A stretch of DNA of 64,000 nucleotides from an uncultured Gemmatimonadota bacterium (GTDB lineage Bacteria > Gemmatimonadota > Gemmatimonadetes > Gemmatimonadales > GWC2-71-9). Under the pieces are notes generated by a model. It was given only the letters and a program-made list of their open reading frames with translations. It had not been told where the DNA came from and ran no database searches. This document shows positions 27,295 through 38,173 of the stretch, piece after piece. Location of the stretch: the NCBI GenBank assembly GCA_946887295.1, contig CAMPKP010000002.1, positions 1 to 64,000 of the forward strand, read 5' to 3'. Positions within the stretch are counted from its first letter, which is position 1. The number at the start of each line of letters is the position of its first letter. The position numbers and the translations under genes are program-made.

Positions 27295-29688
27295 ATGCAC
27301 GGACGGTTGGTCTGGACGACGCTGGTAGCGGCGGCCGCGGGGTGGGGAAGGCTGGAGGCCCAGGTCCCCGGCCGGATTGCCTTCGACAGTGCGGCCTATG
27401 CCTGGGAAGCAGGTCGGTACCCGGAGGCGCTGGAGCGCCTCCAGCGCCTGCTCGCCGGCCCGGCCCGCGACACGCTGCTGGAGCCGATCGCGCTGCTCAC
27501 CGGCGAGCTCTACCGGACGAGAGAGCTCGCGCCGGACGGCACCAACCCACGCTGGAGCCCCGACGGCAGCCGCGTGCTCTACGAGATCGGCTCGGACGCC
27601 GAGCGGCGCTCCGTCGTGCTGGATCTGAAGGCGGCCGCTCCCTCGGACACCCTTCCGGGATACGCCGCCGCGATCTCGCCGGACGGCGCCGAGACCGGCT
27701 ATCTGAGCGCGACCGGCGCGGCGGTCGTGCTCCGTGGGGCCGGTGGCGCCGAGCGCACCATCGAAACGCCGGGCCTCGTCGGGCTGGCGCTCGTGTATCC
27801 CAGGGAGGGCGGAGCACCGTATCTCGTCGCAACCGCCGACCCCGCCTCCCAGCTGCCGGAGCTGTACGATCTCGGAGCGGGAGCCCCGCGACCGCTCGCC
27901 GGCGGCGCGCGCCTCGGCGGCTTGCCTCTGCCCGCGGCCGGCGGCTACCTGGTATTCCCCACCGAATCCGGCGTGTCGGTACGAGCCCCTGGCGGGACCA
28001 CCAGGGTGTACCCCGGCATGTCGCCGGCGGTCAGCGCCGACGGCGGCAGCCTCGCTTTCCTCGGCCGCACCGAGTCCGGGTGGGCGGTCATGCATGCCCG
28101 CATCGGAGCCGAGCCGAAGGTGCTGGTCCGGTCGGCCCGGCCGCTCGTGGCCCCGGCGATCTCGCCCGATGGAGCGCTCGTGGTGTACCAGTCGATGCCT
28201 CGCGAGGATTGGGAGCTGTACGCCGTGGGACTCGACGGGGCCGAGCCCCGGCGCCTCACCCATGAGATCCAGCACGACATCCTTCCGCAGTTCCTGAGCG
28301 GCGGGCGTGTGCTCGCCGTCATGGGCGAGGGCCGCCACCGGCGCAGCTACCTATACGACGCGGCCACCGGCGCGAGGACCCGGCTCTTCCACAACAATAC
28401 GGTGCGCACCATCGCCCCCGAATACGAATGGGCGGTGCGCCCGGACGGCGATGCGGTGGCGATCGTGAGCGAGCGCGACGGCGACACCGTATCGCCCGAG
28501 CGCGGTCTCTACCTGACGGACCTCACGAGCAGGGTCGATCCCGAGGAGGTCCTGGCCCGCGTTCGCGCCGCCCTCAGCGCCGAGCGCGAGCTCCGGCGGC
28601 GGGGCGTGGCGATGTTCGCGCCGGTCGCCTCGCGAGTCCGGGACCTGGTGCGTGAGGTGTCCTCCGCGCGGATATTCGCGTACGAGCGGTCCCTCTTCGG
28701 GTTCGATTCCAAGCATGCGACCCAGCCGGGAAACCGGCAGGCGATCGAGTACCTGGTGGCGACCCTGCGCTCGTTCGGGTACGAGCCGGAGCTGCAGTGG
28801 TTCGAGCCCTCCCCGGGCGTGCGCTCGGCGAACGTCGTCGCGACCCTGCGAGGCACCACCGATCCGGACGTGCAGTACGTGGTCGGCAGTCATTTCGATT
28901 CGGTCCGTGAGGGGCCGGGGTCGGACGACAACACCTCCGGCACCACGGCCCTGCTGGAGGCGGCGCGCGTGCTGGCCCGCCATCCCCAGCCCGCCACCAT
29001 CCGGTTCGTCTGGTTCACGGCCGAGGAGTCCGGGCTGCGGGGCAGCCGGGAGTTCGTGCGACGCGCCACGGAAGCGGGTGACCGGGTGGTGGGAGCGCTC
29101 AACAACGACATGATCGGGTGGGCCAACGACGACCGGCTGGACAACACCATCCGCTACGCCAACCGCGGGCTGCGGGACCTCCAGCACGCGGCGGCCTTCC
29201 TCTTCACCGACCTCATCACCTACGACGCGCACTACTACAAGTTCACCGATGCCCATTCCCTGGTGGACGGCTTCGGCGATGTGGTCGCCGGGATCGGCTC
29301 CTACCCGGTGCTCGGCAACCCCCACTATCACCAGTCCCACGACGTCCTGGAGACGGTGAACCACCGCCTGGTGGCGGAGGTGAGCCGCACCACCCTGGCC
29401 TCGGTGGTCCTCATGGCGTCGAGCCCCAGCCGCCTCACGGAAGTCACCGCCTCCCGGACACCGGGAGGCGCGGTGCAGGTCGCCTGGAAGCCGGCGGTCG
29501 AGCGAGGGGTCACAGGATACCGGATCCGGTGGGAGGACGGCGAGGGGAAAGTGGGTGGGAGCCGGGTGGTGCGGGTCCCATCGGCGACCCTCGCCGGCGT
29601 GCCCAGAGGGGCCGTCATCGCGGTGCGGGCGATCGGCGCCCGCGGGCTCGAGGGATGGGACTGGGCCAGGGCGGCTCTGGCGGACTAG
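27295..29688 (+). CDS. Secreted beta-propeller / M28 aminopeptidase / Fn3-like protein
   Basis: The 797-residue protein has a signal peptide (about 1-23, ending LEAQ), a short helical repeat-like segment (30-70), then a TolB/WD40-like propeller (about 80-420) with repeated [18 protein letters not shown] and similar blades. The M28 zinc peptidase follows (about 470-715): His533 and Asp535 (GSHFDS), Asp544-Asp545 (SDDN), catalytic Glu577 with Glu578 (AEESGLRGS), NNDMIGW and the final His in [10 protein letters not shown]-terminal Fn3-like domain (about 720-797) closes the chain. It likely digests peptides outside the cytoplasm, like its divergent neighbour. Its stop shares CTAG with the dcd stop. 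Confidence 0.88.
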   Translation: MHGRLVWTTLVAAAAGWGRLEAQVPGRIAFDSAAYAWEAGRYPEALERLQRLLAGPARDTLLEPIALLTGELYRTRELAPDGTNPRWSPDGSRVLYEIGSDAERRSVVLDLKAAAPSDTLPGYAAAISPDGAETGYLSATGAAVVLRGAGGAERTIETPGLVGLALVYPREGGAPYLVATADPASQLPELYDLGAGAPRPLAGGARLGGLPLPAAGGYLVFPTESGVSVRAPGGTTRVYPGMSPAVSADGGSLAFLGRTESGWAVMHARIGAEPKVLVRSARPLVAPAISPDGALVVYQSMPREDWELYAVGLDGAEPRRLTHEIQHDILPQFLSGGRVLAVMGEGRHRRSYLYDAATGARTRLFHNNTVRTIAPEYEWAVRPDGDAVAIVSERDGDTVSPERGLYLTDLTSRVDPEEVLARVRAALSAERELRRRGVAMFAPVASRVRDLVREVSSARIFAYERSLFGFDSKHATQPGNRQAIEYLVATLRSFGYEPELQWFEPSPGVRSANVVATLRGTTDPDVQYVVGSHFDSVREGPGSDDNTSGTTALLEAARVLARHPQPATIRFVWFTAEESGLRGSREFVRRATEAGDRVVGALNNDMIGWANDDRLDNTIRYANRGLRDLQHAAAFLFTDLITYDAHYYKFTDAHSLVDGFGDVVAGIGSYPVLGNPHYHQSHDVLETVNHRLVAEVSRTTLASVVLMASSPSRLTEVTASRTPGGAVQVAWKPAVERGVTGYRIRWEDGEGKVGGSRVVRVPSATLAGVPRGAVIAVRAIGARGLEGWDWARAALAD

Positions 29689-30263
29689 AGCCGGGGAAGG
29701 GTCACGCCCTTCTGTCCCTGGTACTTGCCGGCCTTGTCGGCATAGCTGACCTCGCAGATGTCGTCCTCGTCGGCCTCGAAGAAGAGGACCTGGCAGATCC
29801 CTTCGTTGGCGTAGACCTTGGCGGGCAAGGGCGTGGTATTGCTGATCTCCAGCGTCACGTGACCTTCCCACTCCGGCTCGAAGGGAGTCACGTTGGTGAT
29901 GATCCCGCAGCGGGCATAGGTGCTCTTGCCGACGCAGATGGTGAGCACGTTGCGGGGGATCCGGAAGTACTCCACCGATCGCGCCAGCGCGAAGCTGTTC
30001 GGGGGCACGATGCAGACCGGCCCCTCGAACTCGACGAAACTGCGGGCATCGAACTCCTTGGGGTCCACGATCGCGCTCAGCACGTTGGTGAAGATCTTGA
30101 ACTCCGGTGCCACCCGCATGTCGTAGCCGTAGCTGGAGACCCCGTAGGAGATGACCCGACGGCCCTGGGCATCGGTCTGCCGAACCTGCCGCTCGGTGAA
30201 CGGCTCGATCATCCGGTGTTCCTGCGCCTGGTGGCGGATCCAGCGGTCGGACTTGATGGACAT
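29685..30263 (-). CDS. dcd: dCTP deaminase
   Basis: Dcd deaminates dCTP to dUTP to feed thymidylate synthesis. The 192-residue trimer-type protein has VSSYGYDMR near residue 35, [18 protein letters not shown] (substrate-binding Ser and Arg), and the catalytic Glu in HVTLEISN near residue 130. The length matches E. coli Dcd; a bifunctional deaminase/dUTPase cannot be excluded from sequence alone. The ATG at 30263 has GGAG six bases upstream, whereas the longer open frame to 30446 lacks conservation. It is tail-to-tail with the M28 gene, overlapping by four bases. Confidence 0.93.
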   Translation of the reverse strand: MSIKSDRWIRHQAQEHRMIEPFTERQVRQTDAQGRRVISYGVSSYGYDMRVAPEFKIFTNVLSAIVDPKEFDARSFVEFEGPVCIVPPNSFALARSVEYFRIPRNVLTICVGKSTYARCGIITNVTPFEPEWEGHVTLEISNTTPLPAKVYANEGICQVLFFEADEDDICEVSYADKAGKYQGQKGVTLPRL

Positions 30264-30325
30264 CGGGGCTCCAGCGGCAGCGGGACGGGCGCGGCGGCGG
30301 GGCGGCGCCCTGCCGGGGAGGCGGC

Positions 30326-30331
30326 AATATA
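30326..30331 (-). promoter_or_regulatory. -10-like element for dcd
   Basis: TATATT on the minus strand, 62 bases before the dcd ATG, in the context CACTATATTGCCGCC that recurs almost unchanged before the M28 gene. A CTGCCG lies 18 bases upstream. Confidence 0.35.
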
Positions 30332-30392
30332 GTGTCGGCCGGAAGGGGTCGGCAGGGCGGAAAAGGACCCTCCGCAGGCCGCTCGGGGCCAG

Positions 30393-30421
30393 TTGAATCC
30401 GACTCCTAACGGCCTTACTTT
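30393..30421 (+). promoter_or_regulatory. Promoter candidate for the nuo operon
   Basis: TTGAAT (30393-30398) and TACTTT (30416-30421) are spaced by 17 bases. The expected leader is about 33 bases; no strong SD precedes the nuoA ATG at 30461. It is divergent from dcd. Confidence 0.5.
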
Positions 30422-30460
30422 CTGCGAGATACGACACGAACACCACTCAACCGGACGCTC

Positions 30461-30826
30461 ATGCTACAGCCGTACATTCCGGTCCTCCTGCTGGTCGCGT
30501 TCGTGATCGCCAACGCGATCATGATGCTGGCCGTCTCGCACCTCCTCTCGACCTACCGGCGGACCCCGACCAAGCTCGCGCCGTACGAGTCAGGCATGCC
30601 GGTGCTGGGGGACGCGCGGGATCGGTTTTCGGTGAAGTTCTACCTGGTCGCGATGCTCTTCATCATCTTCGACATCGAGACCGTGTTCATGATTCCGTGG
30701 GCCGTGGCGTTCCGGCAGATGGGTGACATCGCCGGCCTGCTCATCATCGAGATGTTCGTCTTCATCGTCATCCTGGCGGTGGGGTACGTGTACATCTGGA
30801 AGCGTGGAGCATTGCAATGGGACTGA
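30461..30826 (+). CDS. nuoA: NADH-quinone oxidoreductase subunit A
   Basis: NuoA is a small membrane subunit of complex I near the quinone tunnel. The 121-residue protein has three hydrophobic helices (about 5-27, 62-84 and 90-110) and the conserved loop [20 protein letters not shown] with FDIETVF. It opens a 14-gene cluster in standard order. The end overlaps nuoB by 10 bases. Confidence 0.95.
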   Translation: MLQPYIPVLLLVAFVIANAIMMLAVSHLLSTYRRTPTKLAPYESGMPVLGDARDRFSVKFYLVAMLFIIFDIETVFMIPWAVAFRQMGDIAGLLIIEMFVFIVILAVGYVYIWKRGALQWD

Positions 30827-31446
30827 CCAACCCCGCCGTGCAGGATCGCGGGGAGGAGACCACCAGTATCGCCGCGGTCTCGCCCAACTGGGTGACCACC
30901 CGGCTGGACTTCCTCACCAACTGGGCCCGGGCCAACTCCCTCTGGCCGATGCCGTTCGGCACCGCGTGCTGCGCCATCGAGTACATGGCCACCGCGGCCA
31001 GCCGGTTCGACATCGCGCGGTTCGGGATGGAACGGCAGGCGTTTTCGCCCCGGCAGGCGGACGTGCTGATCTGCGCCGGCCGGCTGCCGTTCAAGCTCGC
31101 CCCGGTGATCCGCCGGATCTGGGATCAGATGCCGCAGCCCAAGTGGTCCATCTCCATGGGCGCCTGCGCCTCGTCCGGCGGCATCTTCGACAACTACTCG
31201 ATGGTGCAGGGCATCGACACCATCATCCCGGTGGACGTCTATGTCCCCGGCTGCCCACCCCGCCCCGAAGGCCTCATGTACGGCATCCTCCTCCTGCAGA
31301 AGAAGATCAAGGGAGAGAGCTTCACCGACGAATCCCTCCGTGACGAGAAGCTGGTCGGCCCTTCCGGACTGTTCCTGCCCGCCGAGCGGGTGGACGAGCT
31401 CTCCGAGCCGTTCGGCAACTCGGTGCATCAGACCCGCTCCGCATGA
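30817..31446 (+). CDS. nuoB: NADH-quinone oxidoreductase subunit B
   Basis: NuoB carries cluster N2, the last Fe-S centre before quinone. Ligands are visible in [11 protein letters not shown] (the adjacent Cys pair), the cysteine of MGACASSGG, and that of [10 protein letters not shown]. The 209-residue length includes about 30 extra C-terminal residues beyond the E. coli core. A 64-base spacer with a repeat element separates it from nuoC, the only sizeable gap before nuoG. Confidence 0.96.
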   Translation: MGLTNPAVQDRGEETTSIAAVSPNWVTTRLDFLTNWARANSLWPMPFGTACCAIEYMATAASRFDIARFGMERQAFSPRQADVLICAGRLPFKLAPVIRRIWDQMPQPKWSISMGACASSGGIFDNYSMVQGIDTIIPVDVYVPGCPPRPEGLMYGILLLQKKIKGESFTDESLRDEKLVGPSGLFLPAERVDELSEPFGNSVHQTRSA

Positions 31447-31466
31447 GGCGTCGTAATTCCCGGCGT

Positions 31467-31500
31467 GTCATCCCGAGCGCAGCGAGGGATCTTGTGTGCC
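31467..31500 (+). repeat. Imperfect palindromic intergenic element between nuoB and nuoC
   Basis: The core CCCGAGCGCAGCGAGGG (31472-31488) lies inside ATCCC...GGGAT arms, an imperfect palindrome of 21 bases (31470-31490). It resembles the minus-strand sequence CCCTGAGCGAAGCGAAGG in the 934-978 hairpin, sharing the pattern CCYGAGCGMAGCGARGG. I recall very similar short elements dispersed between genes in several high-GC environmental phyla, but cannot search here. It interrupts an otherwise tightly packed operon. Confidence 0.55.
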
Positions 31501-31510
31501 GAGCCGACGC

Positions 31511-32137
31511 ATGACGACACCGGCCACCGTGTCCTCCAGCGTCCCGGCGCTCCGCGCCGAGTTCGGTCCGGCGATCGAGCGCCATCTCGTCTCCTGCGGC
31601 GACACCATCGTGTATGCCAGCAGGGCGCGGAGCCATGACGTGCTGAGCTGGCTCAAGCAGGCTCCCGGCCAACGGTACGACTACCTGACCGATATCACCG
31701 CGGTGGAGTACCGCGATCCGGAGCGGCCGCTCGAGGTGGTCTACCAGCTCCGGTCGCTGCCCCGGAAAGCCGACCTCCGGGTGAAGGTCGCGCTCGACAA
31801 GGACCAGCCGCTCGAGGTCAGGTCGGTGGTGGACCTCTGGCGCGGCGCCGACTGGCTGGAGCGTGAGGTCTACGACATGTTCGGCATCGCCTTCGCCGGA
31901 CACCCCGACCTGCGGCGCATCCTGATGTGGGAGACCTACGCCGAGGGCTATCCGCTGCGGAAGGATTTCCCGCTCCGGGGCCGCTTCAGCCGCGCGGAGC
32001 AGACCCGTCAGGCCCTCGCGGCCAATCCCGAAGCCCACTATTCCCTGGAAGAGCTGTCCATCGCCGAGGCGTTCGACGAGCTGCCGCCCGACATGCGGGA
32101 GCGGCTGGCGCGCGGCGAGCGAGGGTTTCTGAAATGA
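31511..32137 (+). CDS. nuoC: NADH-quinone oxidoreductase subunit C
   Basis: NuoC is the 30-kDa hydrophilic subunit of the connecting module, without cofactors. The 208-residue protein has LTDITAVEYRDPERPLEVVYQL, WRGADWLEREVYDMFGI and HPDLRRILMWETYAEGYPLRKDFPL, the family signature. It is separate from nuoD, unlike the E. coli NuoCD fusion. I chose the ATG; a GTG at 31496 would begin inside the repeat element. The stop overlaps nuoD (ATGA). Confidence 0.95.
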   Translation: MTTPATVSSSVPALRAEFGPAIERHLVSCGDTIVYASRARSHDVLSWLKQAPGQRYDYLTDITAVEYRDPERPLEVVYQLRSLPRKADLRVKVALDKDQPLEVRSVVDLWRGADWLEREVYDMFGIAFAGHPDLRRILMWETYAEGYPLRKDFPLRGRFSRAEQTRQALAANPEAHYSLEELSIAEAFDELPPDMRERLARGERGFLK

Positions 32138-33429
32138 GCCTGCGGACCGTCGAGATGGCGCTCGCGACCCCCGGCCTCGACCGCGACGGCGCGCCCACCC
32201 GCGTGCCCCTCGGCGTCGGCGGCGCGGAGCCCGACACCTACGCCGACGACTTCGGCGCCGAGCGCATGCTGGTGAACATCGGGCCCCAGCATCCGGCCAC
32301 CCACGGCGTGCTGCGCCTGGTGCTCGAGCTGGAGGGGGAGACGGTCAAGCGCTGCATCCCCCACCTCGGCTATCTCCACTCCGGCTTCGAGAAGCTGGGC
32401 GAGTACCGCCACTACAATCAGATCATCCCCCTCACCGATCGCACCGACTACCTCTCGCCCATGGCCAACAACGTCGGCCTGGCCCTGGCGGTCGAGAAGC
32501 TGATGGGGCTGCAGGTCACGGAGCGCTGCCAGGTGCTCCGGGTGATCGCGTGCGAGATGAGCCGGATCATCTCGCACCTGGTCTGGCTCGGCACCACCGG
32601 GATCGATCTGGGCGCCTTCACGCCGTTCCTCTGGTCGTTCCAGGAGCGGGAGCGGATCTACAATCTCCAGGAGATGTGGACCGGGGCCCGCCTCACGACC
32701 AGCCTCACCCGGGTCGGCGGGCTCATGGCGGACATCCCCGACGGGTTCGAGGCCGGACTCCGGGACTTCACCCGGACGTTCCCCGACACGCTGCGCGAGG
32801 TGGACACGATGTTCACCCGCAACGCCATCTGGATCGGCCGCACCCAGGGCGTGGGCGTGCTCACGGGCGACGAGGCGACCAACCACTCCCTGTCGGGGCC
32901 GATGCTCCGGGCGAGCGGCGTGGACTACGACGTCCGGAAGGACCGCCCCTATCTGGGCTACGAGACCTATGACTTCGACGTGCCGGTCGGCGAGCACGGC
33001 GACATCTACGACCGCTACCGGGTCCGGCTCGAGGAGATGTGGCAGTCGAACCGGATCCTGGAGCAGGCGCTCGACCGGCTGGCCGATCTCCAGGGGGCCC
33101 CGATCAACGTGGACGATCCCCGCGTCATCCTGCCCCCCAAGTCGCGGGCGATGAGCGACATGGAGGCCATGATCTTCCACTTCAAGCAGGTGATGGAAGG
33201 AGTGAAGCCGCCCGCCGGTGAGGCCTATATGGGCATCGAGAACCCCAAGGGCGAGCTGGGCTACTACTTCGTCTCGGACGGCACCGCCAAACCGGTGCGA
33301 TGGCGGATCAGGCCGCCCTCGTTCATCAACCTGTCGAGCCTGCCGCGGATGTGTGAAGGCGCGCTGCTGGCGGACGTGATCGCCATCAACGCGAGCGTGG
33401 ACATCGTCATGGGGGAGGTCGATCGATGA
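32134..33429 (+). CDS. nuoD: NADH-quinone oxidoreductase subunit D
   Basis: NuoD is the 49-kDa subunit forming the quinone-binding cavity with NuoB. The 431-residue protein has NIGPQHPATHGVLRL near residue 48 (the quinone-site His), HLGYLHSGFEKLGEYRHY, the conserved GVLTGDEA region, and a C-terminal SLPRMCEGALLADVIA followed by DIVMGEVDR, where the D-x-x-x-G-E-V-D-R end is diagnostic. A 35-residue N-terminal extension precedes the core. It overlaps nuoE by ATGA. Confidence 0.96.
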   Translation: MSLRTVEMALATPGLDRDGAPTRVPLGVGGAEPDTYADDFGAERMLVNIGPQHPATHGVLRLVLELEGETVKRCIPHLGYLHSGFEKLGEYRHYNQIIPLTDRTDYLSPMANNVGLALAVEKLMGLQVTERCQVLRVIACEMSRIISHLVWLGTTGIDLGAFTPFLWSFQERERIYNLQEMWTGARLTTSLTRVGGLMADIPDGFEAGLRDFTRTFPDTLREVDTMFTRNAIWIGRTQGVGVLTGDEATNHSLSGPMLRASGVDYDVRKDRPYLGYETYDFDVPVGEHGDIYDRYRVRLEEMWQSNRILEQALDRLADLQGAPINVDDPRVILPPKSRAMSDMEAMIFHFKQVMEGVKPPAGEAYMGIENPKGELGYYFVSDGTAKPVRWRIRPPSFINLSSLPRMCEGALLADVIAINASVDIVMGEVDR

Positions 33430-33955
33430 GCGGGGCGCACGGCGCACACGCGGGGCACGGGACGGCCCCGGCCGAGGAGTACACGCCGGTGTTCACCGGC
33501 CCGGCCCGGGCGCGGCTGGAACAGCTCTTCAGCAAGTATCCGACCAAGCAGGCCTGCCTGCTCCCCGCGCTCTGGATCGTCCAGGAGACGCGCGGCTGGA
33601 TCTCCGAGCAGGCGATCGGCGAGGTGGCGGACGTGCTGGAGCTGACGCCCGCCTACGTGAAGGGCGTGGTCACCTTCTATACGATGTACCACACCCACCC
33701 CGTCGGGCGGCACTTCGTGCAGGTCTGCACCACCAGCCCCTGCAACATCTGCGGGGCGGAGGACGTGGTGAAGGCACTGCTGACGGCGACGGGATGCGGC
33801 GAGCTGGGGGCCACCAGTCCCGACGGCCGCTTCACCGTGATCGAGGTGGAATGTCTCGGCGCGTGCGGATTCCCGACGCCGATCCTGGTGGACGACGATT
33901 TCATCGAGAACGTGACCCCGGAGAAGGTCCCGGGCATCGTGCAGAGGTACGAGTA

Positions 33956-33956
<1 letters not shown>
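33426..33956 (+). CDS. nuoE: NADH-quinone oxidoreductase subunit E
   Basis: NuoE holds the [2Fe-2S] cluster N1a of the NADH module. Its ligands read VCTTSPC (C-x4-C) and CLGAC (C-x3-C). The 176-residue protein has a His/Gly-rich N-terminal extension (GAHGAHAGHG) before the helical domain. nuoF starts in its stop codon (TAATG). Confidence 0.95.
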
Positions 33957-35263
<1,307 letters not shown>

Positions 35264-35348
35264 GGCGGGCGATGATCCATCACGAGGGGCACGTCGCGGT
35301 TTTCGTGTCGTCGTGGTGGATCCTTCGAGGAACCCAAACGGGAAGACA

Positions 35349-36929
35349 ATGGCAGACGAACTGGTCACCGTAACGATCGACGGAATGCAGGTCGCGGTGC
35401 CGAAGGGCATCCCGATCATCGAGGCCGCCAAGCAGGCCGGCATCCTCGTGCCCCACTACTGCTACCACCCCTCGCTGCCGTCGCCCGCCGTCTGCCGGAT
35501 GTGCCTGGTGGAGGTGGAGAAGGCGCCCAAGCTCATGCCGGCGTGCGTCACCGCCGTGGCCGAGGGCCAGGTGGTGCACGTCAACAGCCCCAGTGCCAAG
35601 CAGGCGCGCGAGGGGGTGCTCGAGCTTCTGCTCATCAATCACCCGCTCGACTGCCCGATCTGCGACCAGTCCGGCGAGTGCGAGCTCCAGGACTACGTGT
35701 TCCAGGAGGGCCGCGCCGGCACCCGCTACCGGGACTACGCCAAGCGGTACAACCCGGTCGAGGACTTCGGCCCCGACGTGCTGTATGTCCCGAACCGCTG
35801 CATCCTCTGCACCCGGTGCGTCCGCTTCATGGAGGACGTGGCCGATACCCCGGTGCTCAACGTGTCCGAACGTGGCGACCGGGCCTACATCGGCATCTCG
35901 GAGCAGCAGCGGCTGGATCATCCCTGGGCCGGCAACGTGGTGGACCTCTGCCCGGTCGGCTCGCTCCTCTCCAAGGACTTCCTGCACAAGGCCAGGGCCT
36001 GGGACCTCGACAAGACCGCGAGCGTCTGCCCCGGCTGCACTCAGGGCTGCAACATCAGCATCGACACCCGCGACGAGGTGGTGGTGCGGATCCGGCCCCG
36101 GCCGAACCTCGAAGTGAACCGCCACTTCATCTGCGACTACGGCCGGATGAACTACCGCTGGATGAACCGCGGAGACCGGGTCGAGGCCCCTCTGGTCCGC
36201 GACGGCTCCCGCCACGTGGCGACCGACTGGGACACCGCCCTCGACCGGCTCGGCCAGGTGGTTCGCGGTGCCTCCGGGGGCGTCGTGATCCTGGCCTCCG
36301 GCCGTGCCTCCACCGAATCCCTGGGCCTGGTGCGGCGGATGGTCGATCGGCTGGAGGTGACCGCGGCGGTGCAGGTGCCCCTGGGTGACGAGGCGCCGCT
36401 GGCCGGGATCCCGGGGCTCGCGCTCCGCCGCGAGCGGGCGCCCAACCTGGCCGCCGCGGAGCTGCTGGGCTACGGCGTCCACTGGGAAGCGGCGATGCGC
36501 GAGGTGCTCGGCGCCGCGCTGGTGATCGTGCTCGACGCCGATCTGAGTCCCGAGGACGAGGCCGCTCTGGCGGCGGCGCCCGGGATCGTCGTGATGCTCG
36601 CGACCGTCATGCCCGAGGCCAGGAACGCGGACCTGATCCTGCCGATCACCAACATGGCCGAGGAGAACGGGACCTACGTGAACCGCGACCGGCGGATCCA
36701 GCGCTACCAGCAGGCCAAGGCACAGCCCGGCATGGCTCGGCCCGCCTGGTGGGTCGCCGGCGAGGTGCTCGCCGGCCCCGGTCCCGACCCTTCGGCCCCA
36801 TCCACCGCCGCGGAGGCGTTCGCGCTGCTCGGGGAGCGCTGGCCCGTGTTCGCCGGGATCGGGCACGACGCCATCGGCTACACCGGGCGGCCGCTGGCGG
36901 AGGCCGCCGGGGCGGGGGGCGTGCGATGA
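35349..36929 (+). CDS. nuoG: NADH-quinone oxidoreductase subunit G, compact form
   Basis: NuoG is the large Fe-S subunit of the NADH module. Ligand sets are visible for N1b (C-x11-C-x2-C around residues 38-53), N5 (the HPLDCPICDQSGEC His/Cys set), N4 (CILCTRC with a distal CPVG) and N7 (CPGCTQGC...CDYG). The remaining molybdopterin-oxidoreductase-like domain is short, and the 526-residue total compares with about 670-900 in typical NuoG. The closing segment with NMAEENGTYVNRDRR matches the family's end, so the shortening is internal. The ATG follows AGGAACC-type weak SD. The stop overlaps nuoH (ATGA). Confidence 0.93.
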   Translation: MADELVTVTIDGMQVAVPKGIPIIEAAKQAGILVPHYCYHPSLPSPAVCRMCLVEVEKAPKLMPACVTAVAEGQVVHVNSPSAKQAREGVLELLLINHPLDCPICDQSGECELQDYVFQEGRAGTRYRDYAKRYNPVEDFGPDVLYVPNRCILCTRCVRFMEDVADTPVLNVSERGDRAYIGISEQQRLDHPWAGNVVDLCPVGSLLSKDFLHKARAWDLDKTASVCPGCTQGCNISIDTRDEVVVRIRPRPNLEVNRHFICDYGRMNYRWMNRGDRVEAPLVRDGSRHVATDWDTALDRLGQVVRGASGGVVILASGRASTESLGLVRRMVDRLEVTAAVQVPLGDEAPLAGIPGLALRRERAPNLAAAELLGYGVHWEAAMREVLGAALVIVLDADLSPEDEAALAAAPGIVVMLATVMPEARNADLILPITNMAEENGTYVNRDRRIQRYQQAKAQPGMARPAWWVAGEVLAGPGPDPSAPSTAAEAFALLGERWPVFAGIGHDAIGYTGRPLAEAAGAGGVR

Positions 36930-38173
36930 GCCCCGAGCTCAAGGGCTATCTCCTGCTCAGTGTGGTCAAGATGGTCGTGGTGTTCACCATCATCATGATC
37001 GGCGTGGCCCTGCTGACGCTGATGGAGCGCAAGGTCAGCGCGTGGATGCAGAACCGGCACGGGCCCAATCGGGTCGGCTGGGCGGGGCTGCTGCAGCCGG
37101 CCGCCGACGGGGTGAAGAACATTCTGAAGGAAGAGACGCTGCCCGCGCTCGCCAATCGGGGGCTCTTCATCGTGGCCCCGGCGCTCTCCTTTATCCCGGC
37201 GCTGCTGCTCTCCGCCGTCATCCCGTTTGCCGCCCCGCTGCCGGTGGACTTCGACTTCACCCTTGGCCCCCTGGGCCGGTTCGTGCATCACGGCCCCATG
37301 CCGATGGTGGTGGCGGACTTGCCGGTCGGCTTCCTCTTCGTGCTCGCCGTGAGCTCGCTCGGGGTGTACGGCATCGCGCTCGCGGGATGGTCCTCCAACA
37401 GCAAGTACGCGCTGCTGGGCGGCCTCCGCGCCAGCGCCCAGATGATCTCCTACGAGGTGGCGATGGGGCTGAGCCTCATCCCCGTCCTCCTGATGTCGGG
37501 CGACGTGAGCTTCTCCACCATCGTGGCCAGGCAGCAGGCCGGCATCTGGTACGTGATGCCGCTCTTCCTCTCGTTCTTCATCTTCACCATCGCCGGCTTC
37601 GCCGAGACCAACCGCCTCCCGTTCGATCTGCCGGAGGCGGAATCGGAGCTGATCACCGGCTATCACACCGAATACAGCGCGATGAAGTTCTCCTTCTTCT
37701 TCATCGCGGAGTACGCCAACGTCGTGACGGTCTGCGCCATGATCACGACGCTCTTCTTCGGCGGCTGGGACATCCCGTTCACCGACTGGGACCGCTCGGG
37801 CGGCCTGCTGCCGACGCTGGCGACCTGGCTGTTCTTCTTCGTCAAGGTCCTCTTCTGGATCTTCTTCGTGATGTGGATCCGCTGGACGCTGCCGCGGTTC
37901 CGCTACGACCAGCTCATGGCGCTCGGCTGGAAGGTCATGATGCCGCTGGCGCTGGCCTACATCATGGTGATGTGCACCGCCATCTACCTGATCGAGCGGG
38001 TGCTCGGGGTGACCGATCCGGTGATCGAGTCCCTGATCCTGTTCGGCCTCAACGTGGGCATCGGGCTCCTGGTCTTCGGGGTGCTGGACAGCGGCGTGTT
38101 CATCCGGGGCTCCGGCGCCCGGCAACGGCAGGTTCTCCCCCAGAGCGGCGCTCGCGCCGCGGCGGCGGGCTGA
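36926..38173 (+). CDS. nuoH: NADH-quinone oxidoreductase subunit H
   Basis: NuoH is the eight-helix membrane subunit that lines the quinone entry and links the arms. The 415-residue protein has MERKVSAWMQNRHGPNRVG near the N-terminus, ADGVKNILKEE, the conserved acidic loop FAETNRLPFDLPEAESELITGYHTEYS, and a basic C-terminal extension. nuoI starts in its stop (TGATG). Confidence 0.96.
   Translation: MSPELKGYLLLSVVKMVVVFTIIMIGVALLTLMERKVSAWMQNRHGPNRVGWAGLLQPAADGVKNILKEETLPALANRGLFIVAPALSFIPALLLSAVIPFAAPLPVDFDFTLGPLGRFVHHGPMPMVVADLPVGFLFVLAVSSLGVYGIALAGWSSNSKYALLGGLRASAQMISYEVAMGLSLIPVLLMSGDVSFSTIVARQQAGIWYVMPLFLSFFIFTIAGFAETNRLPFDLPEAESELITGYHTEYSAMKFSFFFIAEYANVVTVCAMITTLFFGGWDIPFTDWDRSGGLLPTLATWLFFFVKVLFWIFFVMWIRWTLPRFRYDQLMALGWKVMMPLALAYIMVMCTAIYLIERVLGVTDPVIESLILFGLNVGIGLLVFGVLDSGVFIRGSGARQRQVLPQSGARAAAAG

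Noticed and set aside
30264..30446. N-terminal extension of dcd
   Set aside because: Arg/Pro-rich and covering the dcd promoter-like motif; the conserved start MSIKSDRWI is at 30263 with an SD.
35349..36929. Frameshift as the cause of short NuoG
   Set aside because: The frame is continuous and both the N7 region and the family's C-terminal segment are in the same frame; internal shortening explains it.
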